Assembly (NCBI GenBank): GCA_032164245.1
Contig: JAVMKO010000003.1
Coordinates: 93,557,890 to 93,621,889, forward strand
Direction of reading: 5' to 3'
From: Sternotherus odoratus
Taxonomy: Eukaryota > Chordata > Testudines > Kinosternidae
DNA: 64,000 nt
Numbering within the stretch: position 1 is the first letter of the stretch; every line of letters begins with the position of its first letter. The position numbers and the translations under genes were made by a program. The notes beneath the pieces were generated by a model that was not told the origin of the DNA, did not search any database, and saw nothing but the letters and a program-made list of their open reading frames with translations. This document shows, piece by piece, positions 44,606-57,641 of this stretch.

Positions 44606-45552
44606 GCACTGGGCAGCTATATGCCCTACTTCCCCACATGCATAACATCGAATCCCTGTTCGGGGCGGCCCCTAGTTTTCGGGCTGTCAGGCCTTACCCT
44701 CCCCCCCCGAGTCTTGTTCCCCCAGCCCCTTTGTCTCTCCGTGCTCTCAGGCTGATCCGCAGCCTCCTTTTTCCCCTCTATATACCGGCCTGGGGTCATG
44801 GCAATCCAGGCTTTTTGTGTAGGAGCTTGCCCCCTATTCGGGAGCCTTCCTTCCTCGGTAGTCCACGACAGCTCCTGGGAGGCTAGATGTCTCTCCACGA
44901 GGGCTACTAGTTCATCATAGGAGGCTGGATCATTCTTACGGACCCACCCCCTTACGTCAGGTGGCAACCCCCGCATGTACCTGTCCAGGACTAGGACTTC
45001 TACCACCTTCTCTTGGCTGTGGGTCTCCGGGTGCAGCCATTTCATGGCGAGGTGGATCAAGTCAAACAGCTGGGACCTCGGTGCCTTGCCGTCCTTATAC
45101 TTCCACTCGTGGAACCACTGTGCCCTCAGAGCTGGCGTCACACCCGCCCTTGCCAGGATCTCAGCCTTCAGCTGGAGGTAATCCGCAGCTGCCTCGGTTG
45201 CCATGTCAAAGTAGGCCTTCTTGGCCTCCCCACACAGAAAGGGGGCAAGGATACTTGCCCACTGCTCTCAGGGACAGGCCTCTCGCAGTGCTGTCCTCTC
45301 GAATGCAAGGAGGTAGGCCTCGGTGTCATCATCCGCCATCATCTTCTGCAAATAGCTGCTTGCCCGCAGCGGCCAGGCATCTGGGCCCTCACGGGTCATG
45401 GTGCCCAGGGCTTTTATCTGCCTCACTAGCTCCTGCAGGGTGACTCGGTCCTGGGCTGCCTGGTTTATCAACAGTTGGTACTCCTGTTGTACTCGTACTG
45501 CTTCCTGCTGGGCCACAGTGGCCTGAATCAATGCCTTCACTACCTCCTCCAT
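44606..45552 (-). pseudogene. Retrotransposon gag with SCAN-like capsid segment
   Basis: Start chosen at the ATG at 45552 (MEEVVKALIQ), 88 bp inside the LTR edge. The frame then runs to 44626 with a single TGA at 45268-45270. A glutamine-rich coiled-coil-like N-terminus precedes the capsid. Residues about 140-205 of the frame contain [40 protein letters not shown] and [15 protein letters not shown], matching the vertebrate SCAN domain pattern; SCAN is thought to derive from Gmr1-type capsid. A CCHC zinc knuckle ([14 protein letters not shown]) is at 44606-44647 in a shifted frame. It would form virus-like particles if intact. Confidence 0.82.
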
Positions 45553-45620
45553 TTTTAAAAAAAAATTTTTTAGGGGTGATTCGCCTTGTCCTGAGAGGGC
45601 TTGCCACCAAGTCCACTCAG

Positions 45621-45638
45621 ATCCCACCTCTAACACTA
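45621..45638 (-). other. Primer-binding-site-like sequence
   Basis: Two bases inside the LTR, the minus strand reads TAGTGTTAGAGGTGGGAT. With TGG in place of TAG it would be complementary to a tRNA 3' end of Leu-like type (TCCCACCTCTAACACCA-like). Inferred from position and general tRNA-Leu 3' sequence; not verified. Confidence 0.4.
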
Positions 45639-45640
45639 CG

Positions 45641-46047
45641 TGTGGCAAAGTGGTCTCTCGGACCCCCCGACTCAGGTCCTTTGGGCTCTGATGAGGCAGG
45701 TGCCATGCCAGCAACCCACCTAGAAAGCCCCAAAGGCAGGCTTTCCCTTCCCCTAAGCACTTCTTTCTGGCTGAGTTTTGCTTCTCTCTGGTTTAGGAAA
45801 ACTCTCTCCCTCCTGGGAGAGACGCCCTGTCCTGCTGCCCCTAGCCTGCAGGCAGCCTCACTCCCTCTGTCTCTCTCCTCCTTTCTAGCTGGGGAGGAGG
45901 GCTTAAAAAGGTCTCTGACAGCTTTTTAATTGGGCTCAGCTGCTCCTGCTTTGGCCAGAGGCAGCCTTACTCAGCTGAACCCAATTAACCTGCAGTTACC
46001 TTCCCCCACAAACCCCTCTGGCAGTAGCCTGCCCTGGGTTTACCACA
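45641..46047 (-). repeat. 5' LTR of the Gmr1-like element
   Basis: 407 bp on the minus strand, beginning TGTGGTAAACCC and ending CACTTTGCCACA: TGTGG...CCACA inverted termini. It directly precedes a PBS-like site and gag. A TTAAAAAGC-type sequence near 45905 could be part of the promoter. The other LTR is not in the window. Confidence 0.75.
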
Positions 46048-47418
46048 AAAGGCAAGAAATGAACAGATCTAGGCTTACAGGTAGGTATATTCTGTGGTTT
46101 GCAAGAGTGTTTGGAAGACTGACTCTCTGTTTCTTACCCCAGAGGAATAGAATCTTAAGCATATAGCTTGTAAACCTTTAACAGCTTCCTTGAACAAGAA
46201 AGTTTTAGATGGAAAATCTATATGTTTCTGTGCCTCTGTTCCACTAGTGCTAAACTAATGGTAGTTTCTCCTCCTGTGCTCATTATGCAGAACAACAGTC
46301 AATTGTACCATTCAGCTAACGAAACTCCACCCCTTTCAGTCACTCCTCAATCTCACTCTTTGCTCCCTAGAAACAAAAGCACATATAGCTATTAGCATTT
46401 AAAAAACCAACTTATTTTCGCACTAGTTTTTGATAGACTTGATCTGAATGATAAATTCAATTACAAATTCTCTGAAGTACTTTTTGAAATGCTATTGTCT
46501 ACCAGACATAGAGTTTTATCTCACATAAAGCAAAAGACTAATGAAATGCATCTGATGAACCAGAGGGATTGTTTATGGAAAGGATCAAGGTAGGTAACGC
46601 TAAATACAGGCAAGTATAACTTTCCTTTCTCTGGACATATTGCCTTGGCATGGAAGAAGAACATAATTAAGCTAACAGAATGTGGCCAGAATTTGAATCA
46701 CATTGTCATGAAAGCCCTCTAAAGATATTATTTACCACTTTTGTAGATGTCTAGAGGCTAGATGCTCAATTAATATTCATCCTCTGTTGAAATGCACTCT
46801 TTCTTTTAGTGCTCAGAAAAGGCTTTATTTGCATCATAGAACCCAGGTGCTAGGAGATAACTGGTGAAATGGGTCACTTCCAACAATTTTACATATGAAT
46901 GCTGATGTATAATTTCCAAATCTCAAAAATATTTGCATTGTGAGTGGGCTACAGTAGCCAGAGCATTCAGTGAATGTCTCTTAATTTAATGGGAAAATCA
47001 AGGGAGTTATTGAAAGCTGAAAATATCCCTCATTGTGAGGCCATTAGTCCACCAGGCATTTTGATAATGCTGGGTGGAGCAAAACCAGCATGGCAGAAAA
47101 ACCTGAAGTGAAATCAAAGTCTGAAATAGATGTAGCGAATGGTCGAAAGGACCGCACTGGGGACATTGTGCACCTAGCATTGTACACAGCACTATTCTTC
47201 ATCCCCTTGGCAGACAGAGAAGACAAGTCTATTCTCATCCAATTGCAAATAGATGAACATGCATTTGGAACCAGTAGCTAAGGGAAATCAGTGGAGCTAA
47301 TATGTAAAAAAAACTATGAATTATATGGGATTCCCCATTCCTTAGTTGTTAAATTGCCACATTACTACAATAATTGTATACTAGTGATACTATGGCTACT
47401 ACTAATACTTTCACATTA
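46048..47418. other. No recognised feature
   Basis: Anonymous AT-rich sequence. No TSD partner for the Gypsy LTR could be tested because its 3' end is missing. Confidence 0.4.
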
Positions 47419-47803
47419 CAGTAGAACCTCAGAGTTGCAAACACTTCAGGTAAGGTTATTTGTAACTCTGAATAAAAAGTTGTCATTGTTCTTTCAAAAT
47501 TTACACATGAACACTAACAATAGAGCTTTGAAACTTTACTATGCATGAGAAAAACGCTACTTTTAACTATCTTAATTTAGATGAAACAAGCACAAAAACA
47601 ATTTCCTTATTTTAAAATCTTTTTTTAAACTCTCCCTTTATTTTTAGTAGTTCACATTTAACACAATATTGTACTATATTTGCTTTTTATTTTCTTTTTG
47701 TCTCTGCTGCTGCCTGATTGTGTAACATTTGATCGGTTTCAAATGAGGCATCTGGTTGACTGGTCAGTTTGTAACTCTGGTGTTCATATCTCTCTATTAT
47801 CCT
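47419..47803 (+). mobile_element. Tigger/pogo-like DNA transposon relic
   Basis: Begins CAGTAGAACCTCAGAGTT after a TA target dinucleotide. The internal AGAGTTGCAAACACTTC / TTTGTAACTCTGA pair and a near-terminal AGTTTGTAACTCTGGTGTTC match a non-autonomous Tigger-type family. The right TIR is degraded. Non-coding. Confidence 0.65.
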
Positions 47804-48090
47804 GGGACCAATGCTGCTACTGTAACACCTCAAAATACGAATAAAAACAGTAATAATCACAAGCAGCCAGTGTAAATGAGTGTAGCTTCCCAGACTGAAA
47901 GCTATGTTACCATTTACAACAGCTGAGGATCACCTGCTGCATTAGCCAGATATTATCCATGAAACAATAGTTTCAGATATTCCACAGGACTTTGTACTCT
48001 AGTTCAATTGTGAATACATCTATGAAATTCTTCCACCCCACGTGTCAGGACATGACATATATTCAGTCCCAAATATGACTTCAGCATAGA

Positions 48091-48500
48091 GCTGACCAAA
48101 AATTTTTGGATGAAACTTTTTTCCCCACTAAAACTAAAACTTTTTTCAAATTTGTGTTGATTTTGGCAAATCTTTTTGATTGAAAGAAAACAAAAAGAAC
48201 AAAATATTTCAATTTCTCAGGGTAGTGTTAGAAGAGGATTTAAGCACCATTGGAAGAGGAGACATTTTCCCTTTGCTCCCCAATAGGTCAGTAGTTAGGG
48301 TATTTATTATGGACGAGGAAAATCTAGTTCCGAATCCCTGTTCTGGAGCAAGGACCGAAACCTAGGTATCCCCCTTGGAGATGAATGCCTTAAACACTAG
48401 TTTCTTCTCTGCCCCAATGACTATTTAAATATATTATAGCCCCAAACCAATTGTTTTTTTTCAAAACTGCCAGCAAACCAAAAAATTCACACAGCTCTAC
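48091..48500 (+). mobile_element. AGAGCTG-type element carrying a tRNA-like SINE
   Basis: The left end AGAGCTGACCAAAAATTTTT and right end CACACAGCTCT share an inverted AGAGCTG. Inside, an A-box-like TAGGTCAGTAGTTAGGG (48284-48300) and B-box-like AGTTCCGAATCCC (48326-48338) make a tRNA-derived head in plus orientation. Same composition as 27501-27752. No TSD recognised. Confidence 0.55.
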
Positions 48501-50468
48501 TCAAGTGGCCTGATCCTGTGTTCTTGTGTACTGAAGAATCCCACTGATATCAGTAGGAGATCTGAATATTCAAATAATGCAAGAGGAGGCCCAAAGCAAA
48601 TATAACACAAAGAGCCTGACTAAAACTAGATGCCTTATCCAGCACTCTTTACCTTGGATCTTGAATCATGAGTTTTCACATCAGGGGGAGATTTGCATGA
48701 ATAAGGACTACAGGATCAGGTATAGAATTGGAAGGTCTGTAATGATGCAGACCTGGCCTCCTTGAAGTCAGGGAGCAGGATTTTACCGGAGGCTTCTCAA
48801 GCATTTCTAGCAACCCCCAAAGTTTACTCTATTCTTCACACTTCTACTTTGGGTAACCAATAATAAAAAAATGGTAAAATACAGAGGGTGGTCTGAAAAC
48901 CCGTGAAGGCATTTGAAGAGCTATATGTATACGATTGAAAGAAGCTGCTGGATGGTAGAAAGGCAAATGGTGAGGGAGATTACAATGTTTTTCTTCCTAA
49001 TTGCTTAATTCAGAAAAGTACTTAAAGATAGTACTCAATAACTTAAGCTGAAGTCAGTTAAATTAAGCACATACCAAAGTGCTGTGCTAAATCAAGGCTT
49101 AAGTCATCTAGAAGTACTTGTTGCTTATTTTTGCCTATTGGCAGCATGGTATAACCCAAGCAATGCCTGATTTATAACACAGGAATGAGAAAAACATAAT
49201 AATTTTTTCTAATGTAGGGGAGAGAAGGAAGAAGGGTTAGAGCATCTTAAAACTATTGATGCTATGTGTCTACCAGTATATTTATTTGGAAGTTAAATTG
49301 GAAAATGTCGTCATGTTTAATAGTTAAATAGAAAAGCTTTGGGGAATAAACTCAGTTCTGCGAACAATGGTCTCGTCATACATAGATAATGCTCTTGAAA
49401 TTTTCTCTAATCCAGAGGAATTGGTTATTCTGTTTAACATGGATATTTGCCTAAGCTTATCCTCAATTAGAATTTTGCTTTTCTTTGAACAAATTCATGA
49501 GAGAGAGAAAAGTGGCACTGAGCAAACCAAATATACTAGATAAGAGAACACTTGTGGCAGACGAAGAAAAGACACTTTGTACTTTTCCATATGAGATAAA
49601 TGATAGTTCCAGGTTTGACAACCATTCAAACAGAGGAAAAAAAGTTTAGGAACATACTCAAACAATAAAAAAGAGGAAACAAATTACAGAATTTATCAAT
49701 AACACAAACATTTTACTGTACATCTTCTGCATAAAGGCAGCAGATAGGTTGTTCTGCAGGGGAGAGTTTTTTATATAGGACTGAAAGCAATGGAAACGGA
49801 ACTGACAATGTGAGATCTTGGGTGATATATTGATGGGAAAGCTAGAAAAATTGTTTGGAAAAAAGTTGTAGTTATAAATGAAGTAAATCCATTTTCAAGC
49901 TGGCAACAATTTCTCTCTTTTAAAAGAAGGGCATTACTACTAGTTCTTTTTATTTTTCTTACAGAGCCATTGTTCGAGTCCCATAAACACCTTTTCCTCT
50001 GTCTATCCAGTTTTTATGTAGGAAATAGATGAGTGAGGGGAAAATAAGTGGTCACCGTAGCTGAGCATTGGAAACAGCCAGGGATCTGAAACAGAATGGG
50101 CTGGGTATTCAAGTGCATGGGCCTAATTTCTGCATGTAAATTACCAAGACTGCATGCAGAAGTTGGGTGCCTATGTTCTATGCATATGCAGTAGTTAATT
50201 TGCACACTTAGTGAAAGTATTTTATGTTCAAAATAAGTAGGTGCAAGTGTGCTTGCCCAAGTACTTGTGACTATCTATCTGATCCACTGTGCCCAGCTTG
50301 TACGGTGTGACCTATGTCTATAGTATTCATCTGTTTGCCTGATTTTTAAAGTTTAACTAAGCTTATGACCTAGGTTAATCTTAAAGTCTCTTAAATTCAT
50401 TTTAATTTGTGTCATTTTTCTGTTAGCCTTTTTTCTTCTTGCCATTCCACTAGAATATGATTTAGCTG
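48501..50468. other. No recognised feature
   Basis: AT-rich anonymous sequence apart from a palindromic-repeat fragment near 48520-48560. Confidence 0.4.
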
Positions 50469-50545
50469 AGGTTAGTCCTGCTTTAAGCAGGGGGTTGGAC
50501 TAGATGACCTCCTGAGGTCTTCCAACCCTGATATTCTATGATTTT
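50469..50545 (+). mobile_element. CR1 LINE 3' terminus
   Basis: GGTTGGACTAGATGACCTCCTGAGGTCTTCCAACCCTGATATTCTATGATTTTAT is the diagnostic CR1 3' UTR and tail. A very short, strongly 5'-truncated copy, relatively little diverged. Confidence 0.85.
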
Positions 50546-53209
50546 ATTCTAAGAGGTCACACAGCAATAGGCAAAATGGTCCATTTTAAAGAGGATATTT
50601 GGGAATTGTTAAACCTATTTAAACAACTATGAATGTAAATTGCAAGGTGGGCATTACCCAATCTATCCATTAGTATTTTGGGACTAGACCAAAGAAGAAA
50701 ACATGGGATTCAAACCATTTTCTGCTCTATTGGGTTTGGCATAGGCCAATGCAATACTCAAGTGCTAATTTGAAAATGAAAACTTGAAATCAGGATATAA
50801 GAGTGAGCAGCTGGGCACATGAAAGACTAAATGAAAGGAGTCACTTGGCATAGCTGTGGCTGAGTTGGGTCTAAGTAATGCAGGGAGGAATTTTTAGTAC
50901 CATGTGTATTTTAGTTGAATTCTCTTCAATTATTTTTCTTTGTTTGTATTATGCCAATAAAATCTGCCTTAAAAAAAGGTTAATCTGTATTCTATATGGA
51001 GAAACTTAAATTGGACTAACTGATGATGGGCAATTCCGACATGAGAAGCCTGAACTCCGGTCTCAGGGAAGTTGGAATAAGGAGTTGAAGACCCCTGGAG
51101 TACCTGGGACAACAAAAAGAGAAGTTGCAACCTCTAGCTACAAACTGGGGTGAAAAGGGGCTGGCATAGCCCAGTGTGGATGTGAGGTGAGCCATATGAC
51201 CTGAAGGCTGTTAAACATTCTGACAGGATCTAAACCCTATTCTGTGGGGCAAATCAATGGAATAAGGATTGTACTAATGCTGGTAGAGTCAATGGAATGC
51301 TGAGAAAACCAAACAATTCTTCTTATTGTAGGTTCCTTTTACTAGAGGGGCCTCTGAGCTTATTGGGAGTGTTCCAGTTGGGAAGATTCTGTGTGCTGCA
51401 ATCTAGCCCCTGGGGAAAGGGTGAGTGATTTCCTCTTCCAGGGGAGTACAGGCAGTGTTGTCCATTTATTTTTGGGGAGAGGAGTGAGATTGTTGGTGTG
51501 GAGCTCTGTCCATACCAGGAGCTGCTGCTAGGAAGCCAGAAGCTACTGCAGAGAGTCTTCTTGGGCTTTGATTAAGCGGAGAGCTTCAGATGTGGTTGGT
51601 AGCTTCCTTGGAGCCAGGGCAGAGACTACTGCTGTGTCTAGAGTTGACTGAGGTGAGCCTGCAGCAAAGGAACTGTGAGTAACTCCCACCCTTGTTTGGG
51701 AAAGTACTTGCAAGGGAAGGGGCACAGCAGAGAGACCGAGTCTGAGAAGTGGCAGAGTGATCTTCCCACCGAACCATTTGGTGGGGCCAACTCCAATCGG
51801 CAGAGAAGTTGTGCAGCTTGTTGCCTTGGCTGGACTGATACATAGAACCAACAGAGTGCTGTCTCCAGCTGCAGATCTTCAAGTGCGCCGACACAAGCAA
51901 GTGTCTAGGATGCTGAAATCCAGAGGAGTGTACACTTGGGGTGGGGTAAATGGTGGCAGTAGGAATGCCAGTTAGAGAAGTTTCATTTATTACTGTATAT
52001 TATATCTGTTAATTGATTTTATTCAACTGCCCCTGTGGATTTAAATTAGTAGACATTTAATCTTAGTCAGTTATACCCTGTTTCTTATGTTGTTAAGTAA
52101 AGTTGTGCTAACTCTAATTTAAGTATATTGGATGTCTATTATTTATAATTGGAATTTTTGAGTTATACCCATGCCACAGATTATTAATTATTATTATTAT
52201 TAGAAGGGGTTTATTCCTGGAGTTTCCCAAGGCACGCCATTGATTGTGCACAGGGTCCAGCTAGATGGAGACACTACCAATCTTAAATTCCTTTAGGAGG
52301 AAAGGGACTGCAGTAGAGGGGTGGATGAAGGATTCCCACCTATCCAACATCACCACTGGAATATTCAGGATCTTCTTTAATGTCAACATCATCAGGTGCC
52401 CAGGCACACAGGTGAGTGTTGCCTGCTCCTCAGTAACTCAGGAAGGAAAGGGTGTGGTGGGGTTACATTATGAAAGGACTCAGAGGTTACTACCCAAAAT
52501 ATGCATCAGTCATTTAATGCCAAGTTCTAAAAAACTCAGGGGGCTGATGTTACAACCAAATTTCTTGCTAATTTTTATATCACTGAATGAATGTAATATT
52601 AACTGATGAATTTAAAATGACAAAAACAAACAAACAAAACAACCCCTCACCCAAAACACAACTTTGCAATCCTTTTCAGGGACATCTCCTGCATGGTATT
52701 CTAGAAGGAAAATTAAAACTTACATGCTTACCAGTTTATCATTTGAATCTTATTTGTTGTCTTAGTTTGTTATAATCTTTGAAAAATGAATAAGAGTTAG
52801 CCTGTCCACTAACATTGTGACTCCAACTGCTTCCTCCCTGTGCACACGCACAGTTGCTGACACATACATACTGTATGGGATACTTCAGACTCCACTGAAG
52901 AGGTTTTCGTCCAGACTCATGACTGTTCAATGCATATTCAGAGAGTTGATTACAAGTATTAAGAACTAAAGCCCACTATGTTCTTCATCGTTAAAAACAA
53001 AATGTCTGCAATCATTTGGATGACAGGGGAAGAGATTAGTCTTGTTTCTTCTCAGGAAAGAGATTAGAAAATTAATCTGTTCTTCGAGATATATTCTCAG
53101 AAAGTAATATTAAAATTCCATGTTCCTTCAGTGCTCACAACAGACAGCAGGCAATCCACCAGACAAATCTCCCAATGCGGATCCAAAACAAATGCTACAC
53201 TTTTTGGGT
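50546..53209. other. No recognised gene
   Basis: Moderately GC-rich segments (51040-51970) contain short frames on both strands with no protein motif. An ATT microsatellite sits at 52187-52202. The block could be an unrecognised repeat. Confidence 0.35.
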
Positions 53210-53210
53210 A

Positions 53211-53681
53211 GGTCTTCACTGAACAGTTAATTGAGGTCCTTATGCAGATTTTGGCATTATGCTTAACCATCCACCACCCCTTCCACTGTCCACGCAGGAA
53301 AACCTCTGACTAAGGCTTGGAGGTGCTTTCAGCTCATATTGACTAAGCCCTTGTGGGTAAAACTCAGGCTCTGCTTTAACTTGAGCTGAAACCCATCCAC
53401 TTTGCAGCAAACATGCAGGCAAATTCCCTTCAGTGCAGATAGTCCTTTGATGCCCTTCTCATAATTCCCCTGAAAAGACAGATAACAGAGTTGTCTGGGA
53501 AAAAATCCTAGTGCATCTCAGGACAAATCACCATGTGATGTGTCTCTGGAGACATATGGGCAGACACCAAACCAGTGAAGACAGGGGTAGAGCTTTGCTG
53601 TGGGGATACTCACACATGGTCTAGGCTAACACAAGTGCTCAGCCTTGGGTGCCAATCCAAGTTAACTGTGCAGTGAAGATG
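53211..53681. mobile_element. TIR-bounded MITE
   Basis: GGTCTTCACTGAACAGTTAA at 53211-53230 and TTAACTGTGCAGTGAAGATG at 53662-53681 are inverted repeats matching at 17 of 20 positions, 471 bp apart in total. Contents include GCATGTTTGCTGCAAAGTGG-type sequence on the minus strand and no coding capacity. No clear TSD. It resembles the GTCTACAC group in layout. Confidence 0.65.
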
Positions 53682-56600
53682 TAACATCTATGTCTCTGAT
53701 ACAGCCAAAAACTGAAACCTGATATCTTGAATCCCAGATCAGTGCCTGAACCACAAGCTCATTCTCCCTTTTCTCCCCATCGAGAAGGATGTAGAACCTC
53801 TTTACAACCAATGCGTAGAATGGTTTCACTGGTTTGCTCAAGAAGTATGAGACATAGCTTTAAAATGCAACCTTTTGTTATGAACAGCATTGTTTTCCAG
53901 TTCTTCCTGTGACGTGCCTTACAAAAAACAAACTGGGAAAACAGTGGATAAGAAAATTAGTCTGACAGAAAAACCAGAAAAAAAGGGGAGTTGTAGGCAA
54001 TATGCCACATCAGTAAAAAACCAGACACTTTGCTCTCTAATTGCAGACTTCTGAATTTGGAGGAATCTGCAGAGATGGCAGTGTAGGAGATGAGGTGTTA
54101 ACTGAATGTTTGGTACAGGAATCATCCTGCCAGCTCAGAATAGTTCACAATCTATTGTCCAGGTGAGCTATAAGTCACACTTTGCTTCTTATTTGAAAAG
54201 GATAATTGTGCATTCCCAGCTAGCACAAGCTGCTGACTTCAACATAGAGCTAGCCACCACTCCCCATTCAGTAGACCACACCCTCGAAAGAGACATAATT
54301 GCCAAATGGTACAGTAACCATGCTCAGACCTACCAAAACTCTTTTTAATGCTAAGTGTGGTAGAGATCATACAGAAACCCCTTTCACCCACTTATAGAGT
54401 CTATTAACCCAACACAGCAGAGGACAGGGATATTCCAGGCACTTCTCTTCCCTTGGAAGTGTTCCCCTCCCCATCTATAACCCCCTTTGGTTTTAAACAA
54501 CTAAGCAAGGGAATTTTGCTATTGGATTCTATTGGATGAGGACCAGGCCCCACATTTTAAGGGGTTGTTTTAAATCTTAAAAGAAAATCTGTGTATTTGC
54601 TGTATTAAAACAAGATTCTCCTCTCTGTCGTGGACTATTTTCTTGAAGCTAGAAAATTGGGAGAGAAAGGGGTCAGGAAAAGATTAATTTCTTGTTTCTT
54701 TAAAAAAATTTAAGCGCTCATAAATAGCACCTACATTTTCTGCACAGAAATAAATTCTCTGCCATATCATTAAGATAGAAGAAAAACATTTCTGAGTTAA
54801 CGCCACACGTGGAAACCCAGGACCTGACCTGGAGAGGTGCTTAGCATCCTTAGTTTTCCTCAGACCAATGTTCGGAGCAAGCATCTGATTCTGCAAGAAA
54901 CTCACTTGCCCTCAACGTTCCATCACAGCACTGAGAGTTAGAACTGTAAGAATTTTCACCCTCAGATTTATTATTCCATTTGTGCCTTTCTTTGAATATT
55001 ACTCAGTTGGCCAATACAAATATACTGGTCACCTGATTTTTGGTTTTCATATGCTAGAACAATGTTGTTGCATCTGAATTCACAACACTGCAAGGGAACC
55101 CTATATGAAATTTCAAACAAATAAAAGCTTCCTTGGGTCAAATCCTGACCTCCATCCTTTTTGCAACCACAGAGCCCTGATCGTAGCAGAAGCAGTGTGG
55201 ATCTAAACATCTTAAAACAGGTGTGCTCCCCTCTCCCCAACACATAGCAATGAGTACAACTTCACAACAGCTCTCTATACCCCAGTACACAGGAACATTT
55301 TGGGGGCATGGCTGGTGGATCCATGATTGCACAGATCTACCAGCCATTCCCCCCTCTGAGGCTATGCATCAGCAAATATGTTGCACGGCACAAAAGGAAT
55401 TATAGTATTTTTTGGAAGTAACAGATACAACCGTCTTTTAAAATGTGATTGAAGAGAGTTTGCTGGTGCGGGGTTTAAGACCTGTGTTGTCTTAATGCTA
55501 GATTTTGACATAAATCTTTGTGAAATATCTCTCATGTACTGAAAAATCAAATGCAATTTGAGTTTAGGCTGCAGCCATCCTTCAGAGAAGAATGTTAAGC
55601 TTATTTTTTTCTAGCTGTGTGACAATATCGACCTTTAAGAAGGGACAGAAAGATTAATGTAATAGGAGCTTGGTCTTTGGAAAATTTACAGTATTGTGCA
55701 CTGGAAAGTCATAGTGAGTAACTCAGAGTAAGTATGCTGCATTTATTAATGCTGCTGGTTTAGTTCTGTAAAGCTAATAAAGGTAGTATAATTAACCACA
55801 AATGGCTATTAAAAAGTGCACTTTTAGTATATACTGCCTTTCATATTATGTCAAATTGTGCATAAGAAGCTAATATTCATAAATCTTAGGTCCAAAATTC
55901 AGTTTTGAATATGAATTTGTTCCAAGACAAAATGCTACATGCAAGGCCCCTAACCCCTTGGCTTTTCCAAACTCTAGGTTTCCAATCCGACAATATCTTA
56001 TACAGGGTTCTGCCAGGATACAGTATGTCACAGGCTCAAGCCCAAGTGAAAAAAGCCCATGGTCATGTCTAGAGCTGCTCTTGTTTAAATATATATATAA
56101 ATATTTAAACACTATTGTAAGGTATAATGGTATTCTCCAGTCCTGTGGAGCCTGGTTGGTGATAGATCCTAGGTGTTTTGTCCATTTGGTGGTACTAATA
56201 ATATTAATTCTAAGACCGGATTCTGTCTGTGTGATGGTAATTATTTTTCTCAATTTTCTTTTTTCTTGGTGTCCTTTATTATGCTACATTAACTACTGGT
56301 GCAACTTTTCCCCATCACAGCACTGGATTTCATCAGTGAGCCCCCTAGCAACTGCCATTTGCCATCTCAGTATGATCATAGCTTATTCAATGTGCAACTA
56401 CTTCAGAAGAACTGATTTAATTCTAAATCCATGCTGCTTTTCTCTTACCTTGTACCCGTTACCTGCCACCACCCTCAGCCCCAAATACTGTGTTTTTCAT
56501 TCTTTTTCATTCGCTTAAAAATGAGGGCTTGACCCTGGAAGTCTTACTTACATGAAGGTCAAATTAATCCCTTTGTGGAGAGCCAGCAGAAGGGCTGTGT

Positions 56601-57641
56601 AGTACCTTTGTTCCACTGAAGCCCAATTTTGAGTAGACTTCAGTGGTGACATTAATCTTTGTCACTACTTAAAAATCCTTATTGCCACACAGCTAGATCG
56701 ATACAATTCATATTCATCTCTGAAGGATGGCTCCAGCCAAAACTCAAATTGCATTTTGTTGAAGAGGCTTTTTCCTTAGGCTAGACATATTTCACAGGGA
56801 TTCATTATGTCTAATCTTAGCATAAGAAAGAGAGACATACATGCCTCCAGGCCATCACTAGTTACATTGGTAAGGGCATCATGGTTGGGTCCTTGATTAG
56901 GACAAATCCAAGACGTCTTCCCCCCTGAACTTTGAGTGTCGTCTTCATTTTGAGCCGTATTTTCTGAAGTAGAATCAAACTGAAATTGAAGAAACACCCT
57001 TCTGATAAAGCCTTTCCCCAGGAATGATACCTATATAACAAAAAAACCTTAATCTATCAAGACACACACAAAAACCAGAATCTATCAACACTAAAGGGAG
57101 CAGGGAGATAACGTATTTGTTTTGGACTCTTGTTCTCATAATTTTGTCCATTGTTTAAGGGTTGAGCCAAATCCCACTGAATTTATTTGAAAGATTCCAA
57201 TTGACTTCAGTTGGCTTTGGATCATGCCCTTCAACACCAACGTGCTAGATGCCTTATGAACATTTAAAATAACAAATTAGATAGAATCCAGATGGGATCT
57301 AATATTTAGCAAATTCATTTATGTACAGAGGGCTTAGCACTGGGTCTTAGGATAAATATTTATAAGAAGCCTTTGTTAAAATATTGGCAAGATCTCCCTG
57401 CTTTCTGTTGTCCTATGGCTTAAATACCTCCCCCCTCTTTGTTTTATACACCACAACATTTGGAGTATTATAACACAAGTTGAAGTGCATTTGATATGAG
57501 AGGAACCTTTATTGCTTTGTGAGTTAACATTTGGTGCAAGGATAGCTGTTTTCTTCCATTAATGAGTATATGTTACAAAGAATGACATTTGAAGTCTATA
57601 GCATATAATCACACTAGACACTCCAGGGTAGAAACACTTCT
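53682..57641. other. No recognised gene
   Basis: AT-rich anonymous DNA. The longest frame (55958-56518, plus) is T-rich and lacks recognisable motifs. 57166-57233 is a CAATGGGA-type palindromic fragment. Confidence 0.4.

Larger units (their letters stand above)
43245..46047 (-). mobile_element. Gmr1-like Ty3/Gypsy LTR retrotransposon relic
   Basis: A 2.8-kb minus-strand remnant: LTR (45641-46047), PBS-like site (45621-45638), gag with SCAN-like segment and zinc knuckle (45552-44606), aspartic protease (44524-44000), then integrase (43760-43281). Integrase follows protease without an intervening reverse transcriptase, the order reported for the Gmr1 group rather than ordinary Ty3/Gypsy. The element ends inside the integrase core, so RT, RNase H and the 3' LTR are absent. 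Several frameshifts and at least one in-frame stop make it non-functional. Confidence 0.85.

Noticed and set aside
44524..45929. Several plus-strand frames of 120-160 codons
   Set aside because: Shadows of the minus-strand gag/protease region and its LTR.
43245..46047. Complete LTR retrotransposon
   Set aside because: Only one LTR is present, the element ends within integrase, and the frames are broken.
55958..56518. 186-codon plus frame, the longest outside recognised elements
   Set aside because: T-rich hydrophobic reading with no motif, no signal-peptide plus domain layout, and no splice context. An exon cannot be fully excluded without transcripts.
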